A stretch of DNA of 64,000 nucleotides from Microbispora sp. H13382 (GTDB lineage Bacteria > Actinomycetota > Actinomycetes > Streptosporangiales > Streptosporangiaceae): the NCBI RefSeq assembly GCF_014161445.1, contig NZ_JABBXA010000002.1:666351-730350 (forward strand), written 5' to 3'. Positions within the stretch are counted from its first letter, which is position 1; every line of letters begins with the position of its first letter. Of this stretch, positions 8,076 through 16,640 are shown in pieces. A program made the position numbers and the translations under genes. Below the pieces are notes generated by a model. That model did not search any database, was not told the origin of the DNA, and saw nothing but the letters and a program-made list of their open reading frames with translations.

Positions 8076-8312
8076 TCAGATGGTGCCGGAGAATGTGTCG
8101 CACCGGGCGGGGGCGCCGGTCTTGTATCCCGTGGTGAACCCACTTCACCCGCTGCCGTGAGCTCCCGCGCGTCCACCCCTCAGGCTCCACCCTGCCCTGG
8201 GTGCGCTCCCGGATCCTGTCGTCGCCCACCGCCGCCGCGGCGTCCAGAGCCTCCTGGATGGATGTCCGCCGTGGTGCCCCGACGGTCGCCGTTCGCTCAT
8301 CCGGCGCTCCTC
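8076..8312 (-). pseudogene. Remnant of a YpfJ-type zinc metallopeptidase C-terminus
   Basis: On the minus strand the translation IQEALDAAAAVGDDRIRERT, then GRVEPEGWTRGSSRQRVKW, matches the end of the putative neutral zinc metallopeptidase family (PF04228 type). After KW the frame changes: dropping one G (run at 8139-8141) restores FTTGYKTGAPARCDTF and a stop at 8076-8078, the family's usual ending. Upstream, a 4-base ATCC duplication near 8260 separates ..TTADI from QEAL. The catalytic HExxH half of the gene is absent. It lies in the otherwise gene-free stretch 7964-8563, in which I see nothing else except an AT-richer segment at about 8330-8450. Confidence 0.8.
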
Positions 8313-8563
8313 CGGTAGACAGCCCCATTTGGACATATAGGGATAAATCCGTACAAACTTTGGCAAGGTTGTGTGCTTTGCGGAATTGCGGGCCCTGCGA
8401 CCCAGTCGTTCCGATTTGTAACGGATGACCAGAATGAGGCGATAGTTCGCCTTTGCTTCAGTCTCTTCACGCACCTCGTTCACTCACGAGATCCACTGTG
8501 ACCGCTCGAGACCGCGTCGCTTTATCGGCGCTTTATGCAACGTGATGGAAGGGACTGCACCTG

Positions 8564-11500
8564 ATGCAGCCAGTGGCAGCGAGAAAGCTGCTGGGAGGCG
8601 TGAGCAGGCGAGGGCGTCTCGCCGTGGCCGCCGTGATCGCCATGGTCGCGACGCTGCTCGTCAGCGGCGTCGTGACGGCGGCGCACGCCGACCCGGACCC
8701 GCAGGTAGCGGGTCGTGGACGCCCCAGCCCGACGCCGACCGGTTCCCCCACCCCGCCCACCCTCAGCCCCGCCGGCGGCTCGTACATCGAGGGCACGGTC
8801 AAGGTCACGGCGGTCCCGGCCGCGGCCGGTGACAGCGTGACCGAGCTCGCCGTCGACGGCACCGCTCTGAACGCGACCCGTACGGTGGGCGTGTCGAAGC
8901 TCCGTTTCGACGTCGGCTCGAACTCGACGGAGGCGCGATACCACAACTACGTGCTGGTCAACGGCGTCTACCGCAGCGACATCGGCGACCACGTGAGCGA
9001 GCGGGCGACCATCGAGATCCCGAACGAACACCTCGTCAAGGGCGAGAACACCATCGAGATCTTCGCCGGGACGATCCAGAGCTCGTGCGGCACCAACTTC
9101 GACGACTTCGTCCTGTCCGACGTGGGCCTCGAACTGCTCGGTGAGGTCGCGGACGGGGAGGACAACCCCTACACCCTGTCCTTCGGCGACGGCAACTGCG
9201 GCTCGAACACCGCGCTGCTCAAGCAGGCCACGCTGAAGTTCTTCGTCAAGGGCGACCCCCAGAGCACCACGGGTCTCGCGGCGGACCTGGACACCACGAC
9301 GCTGGCCAACGGCGAGCATGCCATCGCCGCCAAGGCCGCGTCCGGGGCCACGGTCAAGCACACCGTGACCGTGAACAACGCGCCGGCCGGGGCGCCCCGG
9401 CTGCTGCCGACGGACGGCACGCTGGTGGCACGCACCACGCCGATCCACGCGACCGTGCCGGCCGCCGGTGCGGGCGGCGTCTCGTCCCTCACCGTCGACG
9501 GCGCGGAGCCCGCCACGAAGGCCACCCTGGGCAACGGCGCGGCCACGTTCAGCTTCGACGTGGGCGCGGACGCGATCGAGGACAAGTACGACGACTTCCT
9601 GCTCGTCAACGGCAAGCGTGTCGACCTGGGCGGCACCTGGGCCGGCAGGCGTGTCACGGTCGCCGTGCCCGCCCGGTTCCTGGTGCCCGGCGACAACACG
9701 GTCAAGGTCGTGACCGGCGACTGGAAGGCGTCCTGCGGCGCCGACCGCGACGACTTCACCATCGCGAACCTCGACCTCGCCCTCGACGGCGCCACCGTGA
9801 AAGGTCAGGACATCAAGCCGTCCTACGACCTGGGCGACGGCACCTGCGGCAGCAGCCAGACCGCCCTCCGCGAGGTCGAACTGCGCTACACGATCGACGC
9901 CCCGGCGGTGCACGTCGTCCGGACGCTCGGCTCGGGTGACGCGACCCTCAGCTTCACCGTCGGCACCAACTCGATCGAGGCGCGCTACCAGAACTACCTG
10001 CTCGTGAACGGGCGGAAGGTCGTGCTCGACGGCGACTTCGTGAGCCGGCGGGTCGACTTCACCTTCCCCAACGAGTACCTCGTGCCCGGCTGGAACACGA
10101 TCGACTTCGTGGCCGGCACCTATCCGACGTCATGCGGCAACAACCGCGACGACTTCGCGATCTCGAACATCGCCCTCACCCCGGTGCGGGGCACGGCGAC
10201 CGGTCAGATGCTCAAGAGCTCCTACAGCATGGGCGACGGCAACTGCGGCGACAACGTGAACCTGCTGACCGAGATCGACCTCGAGTTCCTCGTGGACGCC
10301 CCCGCCGGCGGCCTGAGCGCGGATCTCGACACCACCGCGATCAAGGACGGCAAGCACACCATCGCCGCGACCTCGACCACGGGCGAGACCGCCACCCGTA
10401 CGCTGATCACCGACAACTCGGCGCCCAAGGTCGCCACGAGCGTCCCCGCCGCGGGCGAGAAGATCACCGCCTCCGTCGTGCTGGACGTCAAGCTGGAGGA
10501 CGCCTCCGGCGTGGTGTCCGGGCCGGACGTCACACTCGACGGGCAGCCGATCGCGCTGGGCGCCCAGGTGGGCCCCGGACTGCGGCCCGGTTCGCACACC
10601 CTCGCCGTGACCGCCGCGGACTCGCTCGGCAACACCGCCGCCCGGGAGATCTCGTTCGAGTCCGCCGGCATCCCGGACGCACCCGCCCAGCTCACCCCGG
10701 CGTCCGGAGCCGTCGACGTGTCGGGCTCCGTCACGCTGTCGGCGAAGGTCGCCGAGCCCGGCGGCGGCGAGGTCAAGGCGACGTTCTCCGAAGCCGACAT
10801 CCTGACCCCGAACCAGGCGTTCCAGGGCGTGGCCGAGACCGTCCCCACGACCCTGAAGGCGCCCGGTGAGAAGAAGGTCAAGGCCGCGGGGCTGGAGCCC
10901 GCCGACGGCGCGACGCTCGACGCGCCCGCCGGCCGGGACGTCACCTACCAGCGGTACGACATCCAGGTGAAGGGCCACGTGGACGCGCCGGTCCTGCGCT
11001 GGGAGGGCGTCATCGACCCCGAGCGCCTGGTGTCGCTGCGGGCGTGGAACACCAGGACCCGGGCCTGGGACCTGCTCACGAGCTCCCGCGGCGCCGCCGA
11101 GGGCCAGACCGCGCTCACCGCCGTCGTCGGCGATCAGTATGTCGACGGCCAGCAGGTCCACGTGATGGTGACGGGAGAGGACCCGTTCGCCGACGACATC
11201 GACCCCGGCGACCCGAACGGCTTCGCCGACCCCTCCACGTACGACTTCTCGATCGTCCACTTCACCGACACGCAGTACCTGTCGGAGGGCGCGGTGGAGC
11301 AGGAGACCGCCGAGGAGCGCGCGGTGTGGGAGTCCGCGTACGCCGGGATCGTCGACTGGATCAAGGACAACAAGGACCAGCGCAAGATCTCGTACGTCGC
11401 GCACACCGGCGACATCATCGAGAACAACATCCGCAAGCCCGCGGACGAGGCCGCGCGGCGGCAGGTCGTCGGCGAGTTCGAGGTGTCGTCCAAGCAGCAG

Positions 11501-12544
11501 CGCGTCCTGGACGAGGCGAAGATCCCGAACGGCGTGATCGCGGGCAACCACGACAACCAGTCGGGCACCGAGGACGGGCCGGGGGCGATCTACAACGCGT
11601 ACTACGGCCCCGGCCGCTACCAGACGGCGGCGCAGGGCTGGCAGCACGCCGAGTACGGCGGGCCGTGGAAGGAGGGCGACAACCAGAACCACTACGACCT
11701 GTTCTCGGCCGGCGGGCTGGACTTCGTCGTGGTCGGCCTGTCGTACGGCGTCACGCGGGAGGAGGCCGAGTGGGCGGACTCCGTCTTCAAGCGGTTCCCC
11801 GACCGCAACGGCATCCTGCTCTCGCACGACTACCTCGTGCCGAGCACCAACCCCGACGGACGCGGCGCGGCATTCTCGGCGCCGGACGGCTCGATGCTCT
11901 ACAAGACGGTGGTCGAGAAGAACCCGAATGTCTTCCTGATCCTCGCCGGGCACGAGCACGGCGTGGCCACCAACGTGAAGCCGAAGGTCGGCCAGGTCGG
12001 CAAGGGCGTCGTCGAACTGCTGGCGGACTACCAGTTCTACACGGTCTCGGCTGACCGCCTCGGGCTCACCCAGGTCGGCGGATACAACCCGGACGACCAG
12101 CTCCAGTTCGGCGCGAGCTTCTTCCGGCTGCTGCAGTTCGACGTCAAGCGGGCCGAGCTGACGGTGGACACCTACTCACCGCTGCTGAACGACTTCGGCG
12201 CGGGTGAGTTCGACCCGCTGCGCCGTTACGACGGCCGCGAGGACAACATGGTGCTGCCGGTCGATCTCACCACGCGTACGACGAGCTTCACGACCGACTC
12301 GCTGGCGATCTACAAGCCCACCCGGGTCGTCGGCACGAGCACGGTCCCGTCGGGTCAGGTGGCCTCGGTGACCTGGGAGCGTCTCAAGGGCGACACGGCA
12401 TACGCCTGGTTCGTCACCGCACGCTCCACCGGCGGCGGCGTGACCGCCTCCGAGCCGAGCGTCTTCGTCACGAAGGACGAGCACGGCCGCCCCGGTAAGT
12501 GGGGACCGGACTCGCCCCTCTACCGCTGGTTCCAGCGCAGGTAA
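8564..12544 (+). CDS. Large secreted metallophosphoesterase with triple module
   Basis: 1,326 residues. A signal peptide (about 20-42) is followed by a Pro/Thr linker, then three copies of a roughly 115-residue module at about 112-230, 326-445 and 463-578. Each has F.VG.N..E..Y.NYLLVNG, then LVPG.NTI, then SCG.N.DDF, and ends with GDGNCG. Ig-like and linker regions follow (about 590-885). The calcineurin-like phosphoesterase domain occupies about 890-1200: HFTDTQY, HTGDII (about 947), GNHDN (about 994), LSHD, and GHEHG (about 1128). A fibronectin-like tail completes it. It probably hydrolyses an extracellular phosphoester, while the modules may bind carbohydrate or the cell surface (inference). 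AAGGGA lies ten bases before the ATG. Confidence 0.9.
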   Translation: MQPVAARKLLGGVSRRGRLAVAAVIAMVATLLVSGVVTAAHADPDPQVAGRGRPSPTPTGSPTPPTLSPAGGSYIEGTVKVTAVPAAAGDSVTELAVDGTALNATRTVGVSKLRFDVGSNSTEARYHNYVLVNGVYRSDIGDHVSERATIEIPNEHLVKGENTIEIFAGTIQSSCGTNFDDFVLSDVGLELLGEVADGEDNPYTLSFGDGNCGSNTALLKQATLKFFVKGDPQSTTGLAADLDTTTLANGEHAIAAKAASGATVKHTVTVNNAPAGAPRLLPTDGTLVARTTPIHATVPAAGAGGVSSLTVDGAEPATKATLGNGAATFSFDVGADAIEDKYDDFLLVNGKRVDLGGTWAGRRVTVAVPARFLVPGDNTVKVVTGDWKASCGADRDDFTIANLDLALDGATVKGQDIKPSYDLGDGTCGSSQTALREVELRYTIDAPAVHVVRTLGSGDATLSFTVGTNSIEARYQNYLLVNGRKVVLDGDFVSRRVDFTFPNEYLVPGWNTIDFVAGTYPTSCGNNRDDFAISNIALTPVRGTATGQMLKSSYSMGDGNCGDNVNLLTEIDLEFLVDAPAGGLSADLDTTAIKDGKHTIAATSTTGETATRTLITDNSAPKVATSVPAAGEKITASVVLDVKLEDASGVVSGPDVTLDGQPIALGAQVGPGLRPGSHTLAVTAADSLGNTAAREISFESAGIPDAPAQLTPASGAVDVSGSVTLSAKVAEPGGGEVKATFSEADILTPNQAFQGVAETVPTTLKAPGEKKVKAAGLEPADGATLDAPAGRDVTYQRYDIQVKGHVDAPVLRWEGVIDPERLVSLRAWNTRTRAWDLLTSSRGAAEGQTALTAVVGDQYVDGQQVHVMVTGEDPFADDIDPGDPNGFADPSTYDFSIVHFTDTQYLSEGAVEQETAEERAVWESAYAGIVDWIKDNKDQRKISYVAHTGDIIENNIRKPADEAARRQVVGEFEVSSKQQRVLDEAKIPNGVIAGNHDNQSGTEDGPGAIYNAYYGPGRYQTAAQGWQHAEYGGPWKEGDNQNHYDLFSAGGLDFVVVGLSYGVTREEAEWADSVFKRFPDRNGILLSHDYLVPSTNPDGRGAAFSAPDGSMLYKTVVEKNPNVFLILAGHEHGVATNVKPKVGQVGKGVVELLADYQFYTVSADRLGLTQVGGYNPDDQLQFGASFFRLLQFDVKRAELTVDTYSPLLNDFGAGEFDPLRRYDGREDNMVLPVDLTTRTTSFTTDSLAIYKPTRVVGTSTVPSGQVASVTWERLKGDTAYAWFVTARSTGGGVTASEPSVFVTKDEHGRPGKWGPDSPLYRWFQRR

Positions 12545-12600
12545 CCGTCATCGCCGCCCCGGACCCCCGCGTCGACGCGGAGCGTCCGGGGCGGCCTCTC

Positions 12601-12680
12601 CCCCCGAACTCGGACCCGCTCGAACTCGGACCCCTCGAATCCCGGACCCCCGAAACCCGGACCTCCTCGAACCTGGAGAA
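12601..12680. repeat. Degenerate short tandem array
   Basis: Five imperfect copies of a 13-15-base unit resembling CTCGAACTCGGACCC fill the space between the phosphoesterase stop and the HupE-like start. The last copy runs into the ribosome-binding region (CTGGAGAA) of the next gene. It looks like slippage-generated sequence; any effect on translation is unknown. Confidence 0.6.
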
Positions 12681-12686
12681 CGCGAC

Positions 12687-13811
12687 ATGTCTCGCAGGCT
12701 GTCCGCCGCCGTCCTCGCTCTCGCCTTCGCCCTCGGCGGGCTGATGGCGTTCTCCGCTCCGGCGGCGGCGCACGACGCGACCACCAAGGCGCACGCCACG
12801 GTGACCGGAACGGGCGCGGACGTCAGAGTCGTGCTCGACCTGGAGTACGACCTCCTCATGAAGTCGGCCTGGCTTTACGCCGAGGCGTACGACGCGAAGG
12901 AGCGGGCCGAGCAACTCCGCCAGCTCAAGAAGAACCACGCCGCCGTCGCCGACTACGTCACGCGCCGCTTCGCCGTGGCGTACGGCGACACGCACTGCAC
13001 GCCCACCCAGGTGGGCGACGCGGGCGTGCGCGACCGCGGCAAGGTGGCGTACGCGGTGGTGACCCTCGACTACCACTGCGCGGGCGACGGCGGGGGAGGG
13101 CACGCGATCTCCAGTGCGCTCTTCCCCGACGCGGAGAGCTTCGTGCACAGCACGGAGACGATCGTCGGCTACACACTCGACGGCACGACGGGCTCCGCGG
13201 TGCTGACCGCAGGGAACCCGACGCTGCGAGTCGGCGAGCACCGGGCCTCGCACCAGATCGGGGAGTTCTTCCTGCTCGGCGCCGAGCACCTGCTGTCCGG
13301 CCTCGACCACATCTTGTTCCTGCTCGCCCTCCTCATCGGCGCGCGCCGCCTGCGCGACGTCGTCGTCACGGCCTCCGCGTTCACGGCCGCCCACAGCATC
13401 ACGTTCCTCCTGGCGGCGCTGGGGATCGTGAACGTTCCCGCGGTGCTCGTCGAGCCGGTCATCGCGGTATCGATCATCGTCGTGGCCGTCGCCAACCTCC
13501 TGGGCCGCGATGAGGACAAACTGGGCAAGTGGCGGCTGCCGATCGTCTTCGCCTTCGGCCTGGTTCACGGGCTCGGCTTCGCGAGCGCGCTGGACATCGA
13601 CGAGAAGGGGTCGTGGGAGCTGCTCCTGTCGCTGCTGAGCTTCAACGTCGGCATCGAGGCGACCCAGTTGCTGATCACCGCGGTGTTCTTCCCGCTGCTG
13701 GTGCTGCTGCGCCGTACGTCCGCGGTGCGCTGGGTGACCGCCGCCATGTCGGTCCCCATCGTGGCCGTCAGCCTCTACTGGTGCGTCGACCGCATCCCGC
13801 TGTCGCTCTGA
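12687..13811 (+). CDS. HupE/UreJ-like membrane protein
   Basis: 374 residues: signal peptide (about 1-28), an exported domain of about 165 residues with a few cysteines, and a C-terminal membrane domain with six or so helices from about residue 195. The membrane part carries the family signature GAEHLLSGLDHILFLLALL, then FTAAHSITF, GLVHGLGFA and FNVGIEATQ. The conserved His/Asp/Glu residues suit transport of a divalent metal such as nickel or cobalt, as proposed for HupE/UreJ; the substrate here is not shown. The ATG follows CTGGAGAACGCGAC. It probably shares a transcript with the phosphoesterase 142 bases upstream. Confidence 0.87.
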   Translation: MSRRLSAAVLALAFALGGLMAFSAPAAAHDATTKAHATVTGTGADVRVVLDLEYDLLMKSAWLYAEAYDAKERAEQLRQLKKNHAAVADYVTRRFAVAYGDTHCTPTQVGDAGVRDRGKVAYAVVTLDYHCAGDGGGGHAISSALFPDAESFVHSTETIVGYTLDGTTGSAVLTAGNPTLRVGEHRASHQIGEFFLLGAEHLLSGLDHILFLLALLIGARRLRDVVVTASAFTAAHSITFLLAALGIVNVPAVLVEPVIAVSIIVVAVANLLGRDEDKLGKWRLPIVFAFGLVHGLGFASALDIDEKGSWELLLSLLSFNVGIEATQLLITAVFFPLLVLLRRTSAVRWVTAAMSVPIVAVSLYWCVDRIPLSL

Positions 13812-13874
13812 CGGTAGCGACCCGGATTCGGCTCGGGGCGCGTCATGCGTCAACACGTGGGCGACCATGGTGGT

Positions 13875-14828
13875 TCATCGGGGGAGGTGGTGCGGCCGGC
13901 GACGGTACACGCCGGTGCTGAGGTATTTCAGCCCCGAGTCCACCAGCAGGGTCACGATCCTGGCGGTCGGCCCGAGGCGTTGTCCGACCTGGATCGCGGC
14001 GAGGACGTTCGCGCCGGACGAGGTCCCGGTGAACAACCCCTCCTCCCGAGCCAGACGCCGTGCCATCTCCTCGGCGTCGCCGGTGGCGATCGGGACGATC
14101 TCGTCCACGAGGGCGGGATCCCACATAGGCGGCAGGTAGCCGATGCCGATGCCTTCGATGCGGTGGGCGCCCGGCCGGCCCCCGGACAGCACGGCGGATT
14201 CGGCCGGTTCGACGGCGATGACCCGGAGCCCCGGATAGCGGCGCTTGAGGGGAGCCGTCGCCCCGCGCAGCGAGGCCGCCGTACCGATCGACTGGATGAA
14301 AACGTCGACGCGCCCGCCCGTCTGCTCCCAGATCTCCTCGCCCATCGGGTGGTAGCCGGCGATGCTGTCGGCGTTGTTGAGCTGATCGGTCCAGTAGGCG
14401 CCCGGCCGGCGGCTGAGCTCCCTGGCGGTGTCGATCATGCTCAGGATCAGTGCCTTCGTGATCATTCCTCCCTCACTGGGGATGAGGGTGAGCTCCGCGC
14501 CGAACGCCGCCATCTGGATGAGCTTGTCCTCGCTGAAGGCGTCGGAACTGACGATCCGCAGGCGATATCCCTTCGCCGCGCAGACCAGGGCGAGAGAAGC
14601 GCCGGTGCTGCCGCCGGTGTATTCGACAACGGTGTCGCCGGGCGTCAGCCGCCCGTCGTTCTCGGCCCTGGCGATCATCGACTGCGCCATGCGGTCTTTC
14701 ATGCTGCCGGTCGGATTCTGGCCCTCGACCTTGACGAAGATCTCCGCACACCCGGGTGGCGCGACCCTGCGCAGCCTCACGAGCGGAGTGTTTCCGATCG
14801 TCTCCAATACGTCGCCGCTGATGCCCAT
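13875..14828 (-). CDS. Cysteine synthase/PLP-dependent lyase family protein
   Basis: About 317 residues of a type-II fold PLP enzyme. It has the CysK-like opening ETIGNTPLVRL, the lysine loop NPTGSMKDRMA (Schiff-base lysine about residue 46), the substrate loop EYTGGSTGASLAL, and the phosphate-binding GTAASLRG-type loop, which here reads SIGTAASLRG in place of the usual G.GTGGT. The ending GLFTGTSSGANVLAA is also conserved. This suggests a cysteine synthase or cystathionine-beta-synthase relative, but the altered phosphate loop leaves the substrate open. The ATG at 14828 follows AAAGGA. The gene is divergent from an HxlR regulator with a palindrome between, which likely controls it. Confidence 0.88.
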   Translation of the reverse strand: MGISGDVLETIGNTPLVRLRRVAPPGCAEIFVKVEGQNPTGSMKDRMAQSMIARAENDGRLTPGDTVVEYTGGSTGASLALVCAAKGYRLRIVSSDAFSEDKLIQMAAFGAELTLIPSEGGMITKALILSMIDTARELSRRPGAYWTDQLNNADSIAGYHPMGEEIWEQTGGRVDVFIQSIGTAASLRGATAPLKRRYPGLRVIAVEPAESAVLSGGRPGAHRIEGIGIGYLPPMWDPALVDEIVPIATGDAEEMARRLAREEGLFTGTSSGANVLAAIQVGQRLGPTARIVTLLVDSGLKYLSTGVYRRRPHHLPR

Positions 14829-14898
14829 GATGCCGCCGGTCCTTTCGATGCCCGCATTCACGGCTTCGATCGTCGAACCGGTCGTGCCGGCGTCACCA

Positions 14899-14913
14899 GT
14901 TCAAAATTTGAAC
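14899..14913. promoter_or_regulatory. Palindromic operator between PLP enzyme and HxlR regulator
   Basis: GTTCAAA-A-TTTGAAC is a perfect 7+7 palindrome with one central base. It lies 35 bases before the HxlR GTG and 70 bases before the PLP-enzyme ATG and is AT-rich against a GC-rich background. Position and symmetry fit a site for the dimeric HxlR regulator encoded alongside. Confidence 0.7.
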
Positions 14914-14948
14914 CCGCTTATCCCGCCCTTCGCGCCTACCATGCAGCA

Positions 14949-15626
14949 GTGAACGGATATGGCCAGTTCTGCGCGGTCGCGCGTGCTCTGGAACTGCTGG
15001 GCGAGCGGTGGACACTGCTGATCGTGCGGGAGTTGCTGCTCGGCGCGTCAACCTTCACCGACATCCGCCGCGGCCTGCCCCGCATTCCGCGAGCGACCCT
15101 GTCCGCGCGACTACGCGCACTACGCGCGGCAGGCCTTGTCGACAACGATTACCGGCTCACGGAGGCGGGCACCGCCCTGGCTCCGGTGGTGCGGGAGCTG
15201 GCACGATGGGCGGTCGCCACCGACAGCGCGGCCCTGACCGAGGACGATCTCGACACAGCCGCGCTGACCTGGGACATGCAACGCCGGGTGGACGCCGCCG
15301 CCCTGCCCGAGCGCACCGTCGTACTCGCGATCGAGTTCACCGACCGTCCGCCGGCCGACCGCAGATACTGGCTGCATCTGTCCCGGGTGAGCGTCAACCT
15401 GTGCCGGCAGGACACGGGAGCTCCCGTCGATGTCTGGCTCACATCCCCGACGGAAGCGGCGACCCGGTGGTGGCTCGGTGATCTCTCCTGGGCCGAGCTA
15501 TTGCGGCAGCCGGGAGTACGCGTGCACGGTGACCGAGCCCTGGAGCGCCAGATGCACCGCTGGTTCAAACGCTATGTGTTCACTCCCGAAGCCCTCGGCC
15601 TGGAGCAGCCCTCCCCTTCCCGCTGA
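14949..15626 (+). CDS. HxlR-family winged-helix regulator with C-terminal domain
   Basis: 225 residues. The N-terminal 95 form the HxlR winged helix (QFCAVARALELLGERWTLLIVRELLLG, then LPRIPRATLSARLRALRAAGLV). The C-terminal half resembles the SCP2-like sensor extension of long actinobacterial HxlR proteins. The single early cysteine is in the position used for redox sensing by some family members. GTG at 14949 is chosen because the homology begins two codons later; the nearby ATG at 14941 is out of frame. No clear ribosome site is visible. It is similar throughout to the second HxlR gene at 27065-27751. Confidence 0.88.
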   Translation: MNGYGQFCAVARALELLGERWTLLIVRELLLGASTFTDIRRGLPRIPRATLSARLRALRAAGLVDNDYRLTEAGTALAPVVRELARWAVATDSAALTEDDLDTAALTWDMQRRVDAAALPERTVVLAIEFTDRPPADRRYWLHLSRVSVNLCRQDTGAPVDVWLTSPTEAATRWWLGDLSWAELLRQPGVRVHGDRALERQMHRWFKRYVFTPEALGLEQPSPSR

Positions 15627-15758
15627 TCGTGGCGGCGGCCGATGCCCGGTAAGCGATCGCAGGCGTGGGCCGGATCGTCACACGGACCGTCACACGGCCC
15701 GCGTGTTCGCTGAGGTCAACGGTCGCCGACGGCGGCGACGCGGTCCAAGGAGGATCTG

Positions 15759-16577
15759 ATGACGAGCACGACGGTCGATTTCGCATCGATCAAGCAGGCG
15801 CAGCGGACGGGCTGGCAGACCGGCGACTACACGCGGGTCGGCCACACTCTGCAGATCATGGCCGAGCTGCTGGTGGAGTCGGCAGACGTACGGGCCGGGC
15901 AGCGGGTGCTGGATGTCGCCTGCGGACAGGGCAACGCGGCGATCGCGGCAGCCCTGCGGTTCGCCGAGGCCACGGGCCTCGACTACGCCGCCAACCTGCT
16001 GGAGGTGGGCCGGAGGCGGGCGGCGGTCGAGCAGGTGCCGGTGACCTTCGTCGACGGCGACGCGGAGAACATGCCGTTCCCCGACGGCTCCTTCGACCTG
16101 TCGCTGAGCACCGTGGGCGTCATGTTCGCGCCGAATCACCAACAGGCAGCGGACGAGCTGGTGCGGGTGACGGCAGTGGGGGGCAAGATCGCACTCGCCT
16201 GCTGGACCCCGACCAGCATGGTCGGTCAGATGTTCAAGACAGTGGCGAAGTGGGCGCCGCCGCCGTCCGGGGTACGTCCGCCGGCCCTGTGGGGCACCCA
16301 GGAACACCTCGACGAGCTCTTCGGGGAACGCGTGGAGTGGATCGGCTTCGCCAAGCGGGAGTATGTGTTCCGGTATCACTCGCCCGAGCACTTCTCGGAG
16401 TGGTTCCGTGAGTTCTACGGGCCCATCACCAGGTTGGCCGGCACGCTGTCGGAGAAGGATCTGGACCAGTTCTCCGGAGACCTCGCCCAGGTCGCCCTGC
16501 ACCACAACCGCGTCTCCGACGGGACACTGGTCGCTCCCGCGGAGTACCTCGAAGTGGTCGGCGTTCGCAGGAGCTGA
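15759..16577 (+). CDS. Class I SAM-dependent methyltransferase
   Basis: 272 residues with the Rossmann methyltransferase core: motif I VLDVACGQGNAAIAAA (about 48-63), an acidic strand end ATGLDYA, motif II region FVDGDAENMPFPDGSFD, and the post-core LACWTPTSMVGQMF typical of small-molecule or ubiquinone-type (UbiE-like) methyltransferases. The substrate is not predictable. GGAGG sits five bases before the ATG. A SARP/BTAD-type regulator follows 63 bases downstream in the same direction. Confidence 0.9.
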   Translation: MTSTTVDFASIKQAQRTGWQTGDYTRVGHTLQIMAELLVESADVRAGQRVLDVACGQGNAAIAAALRFAEATGLDYAANLLEVGRRRAAVEQVPVTFVDGDAENMPFPDGSFDLSLSTVGVMFAPNHQQAADELVRVTAVGGKIALACWTPTSMVGQMFKTVAKWAPPPSGVRPPALWGTQEHLDELFGERVEWIGFAKREYVFRYHSPEHFSEWFREFYGPITRLAGTLSEKDLDQFSGDLAQVALHHNRVSDGTLVAPAEYLEVVGVRRS

Positions 16578-16640
16578 TTCGACTCAAGACGTCGGCCTGA
16601 TGCCTCCCCCGGGGCGTGAATCACAAGCGGAGGGTGCCGC

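Noticed and set aside
10130-11959. 609-codon minus-strand frame
   Set aside because: It is the antisense of the metallophosphoesterase gene, with repetitive Arg/Val/Gly composition.
13845-14948. Upstream extension of the HxlR gene
   Set aside because: Antisense of the PLP enzyme; homology begins at 14949.
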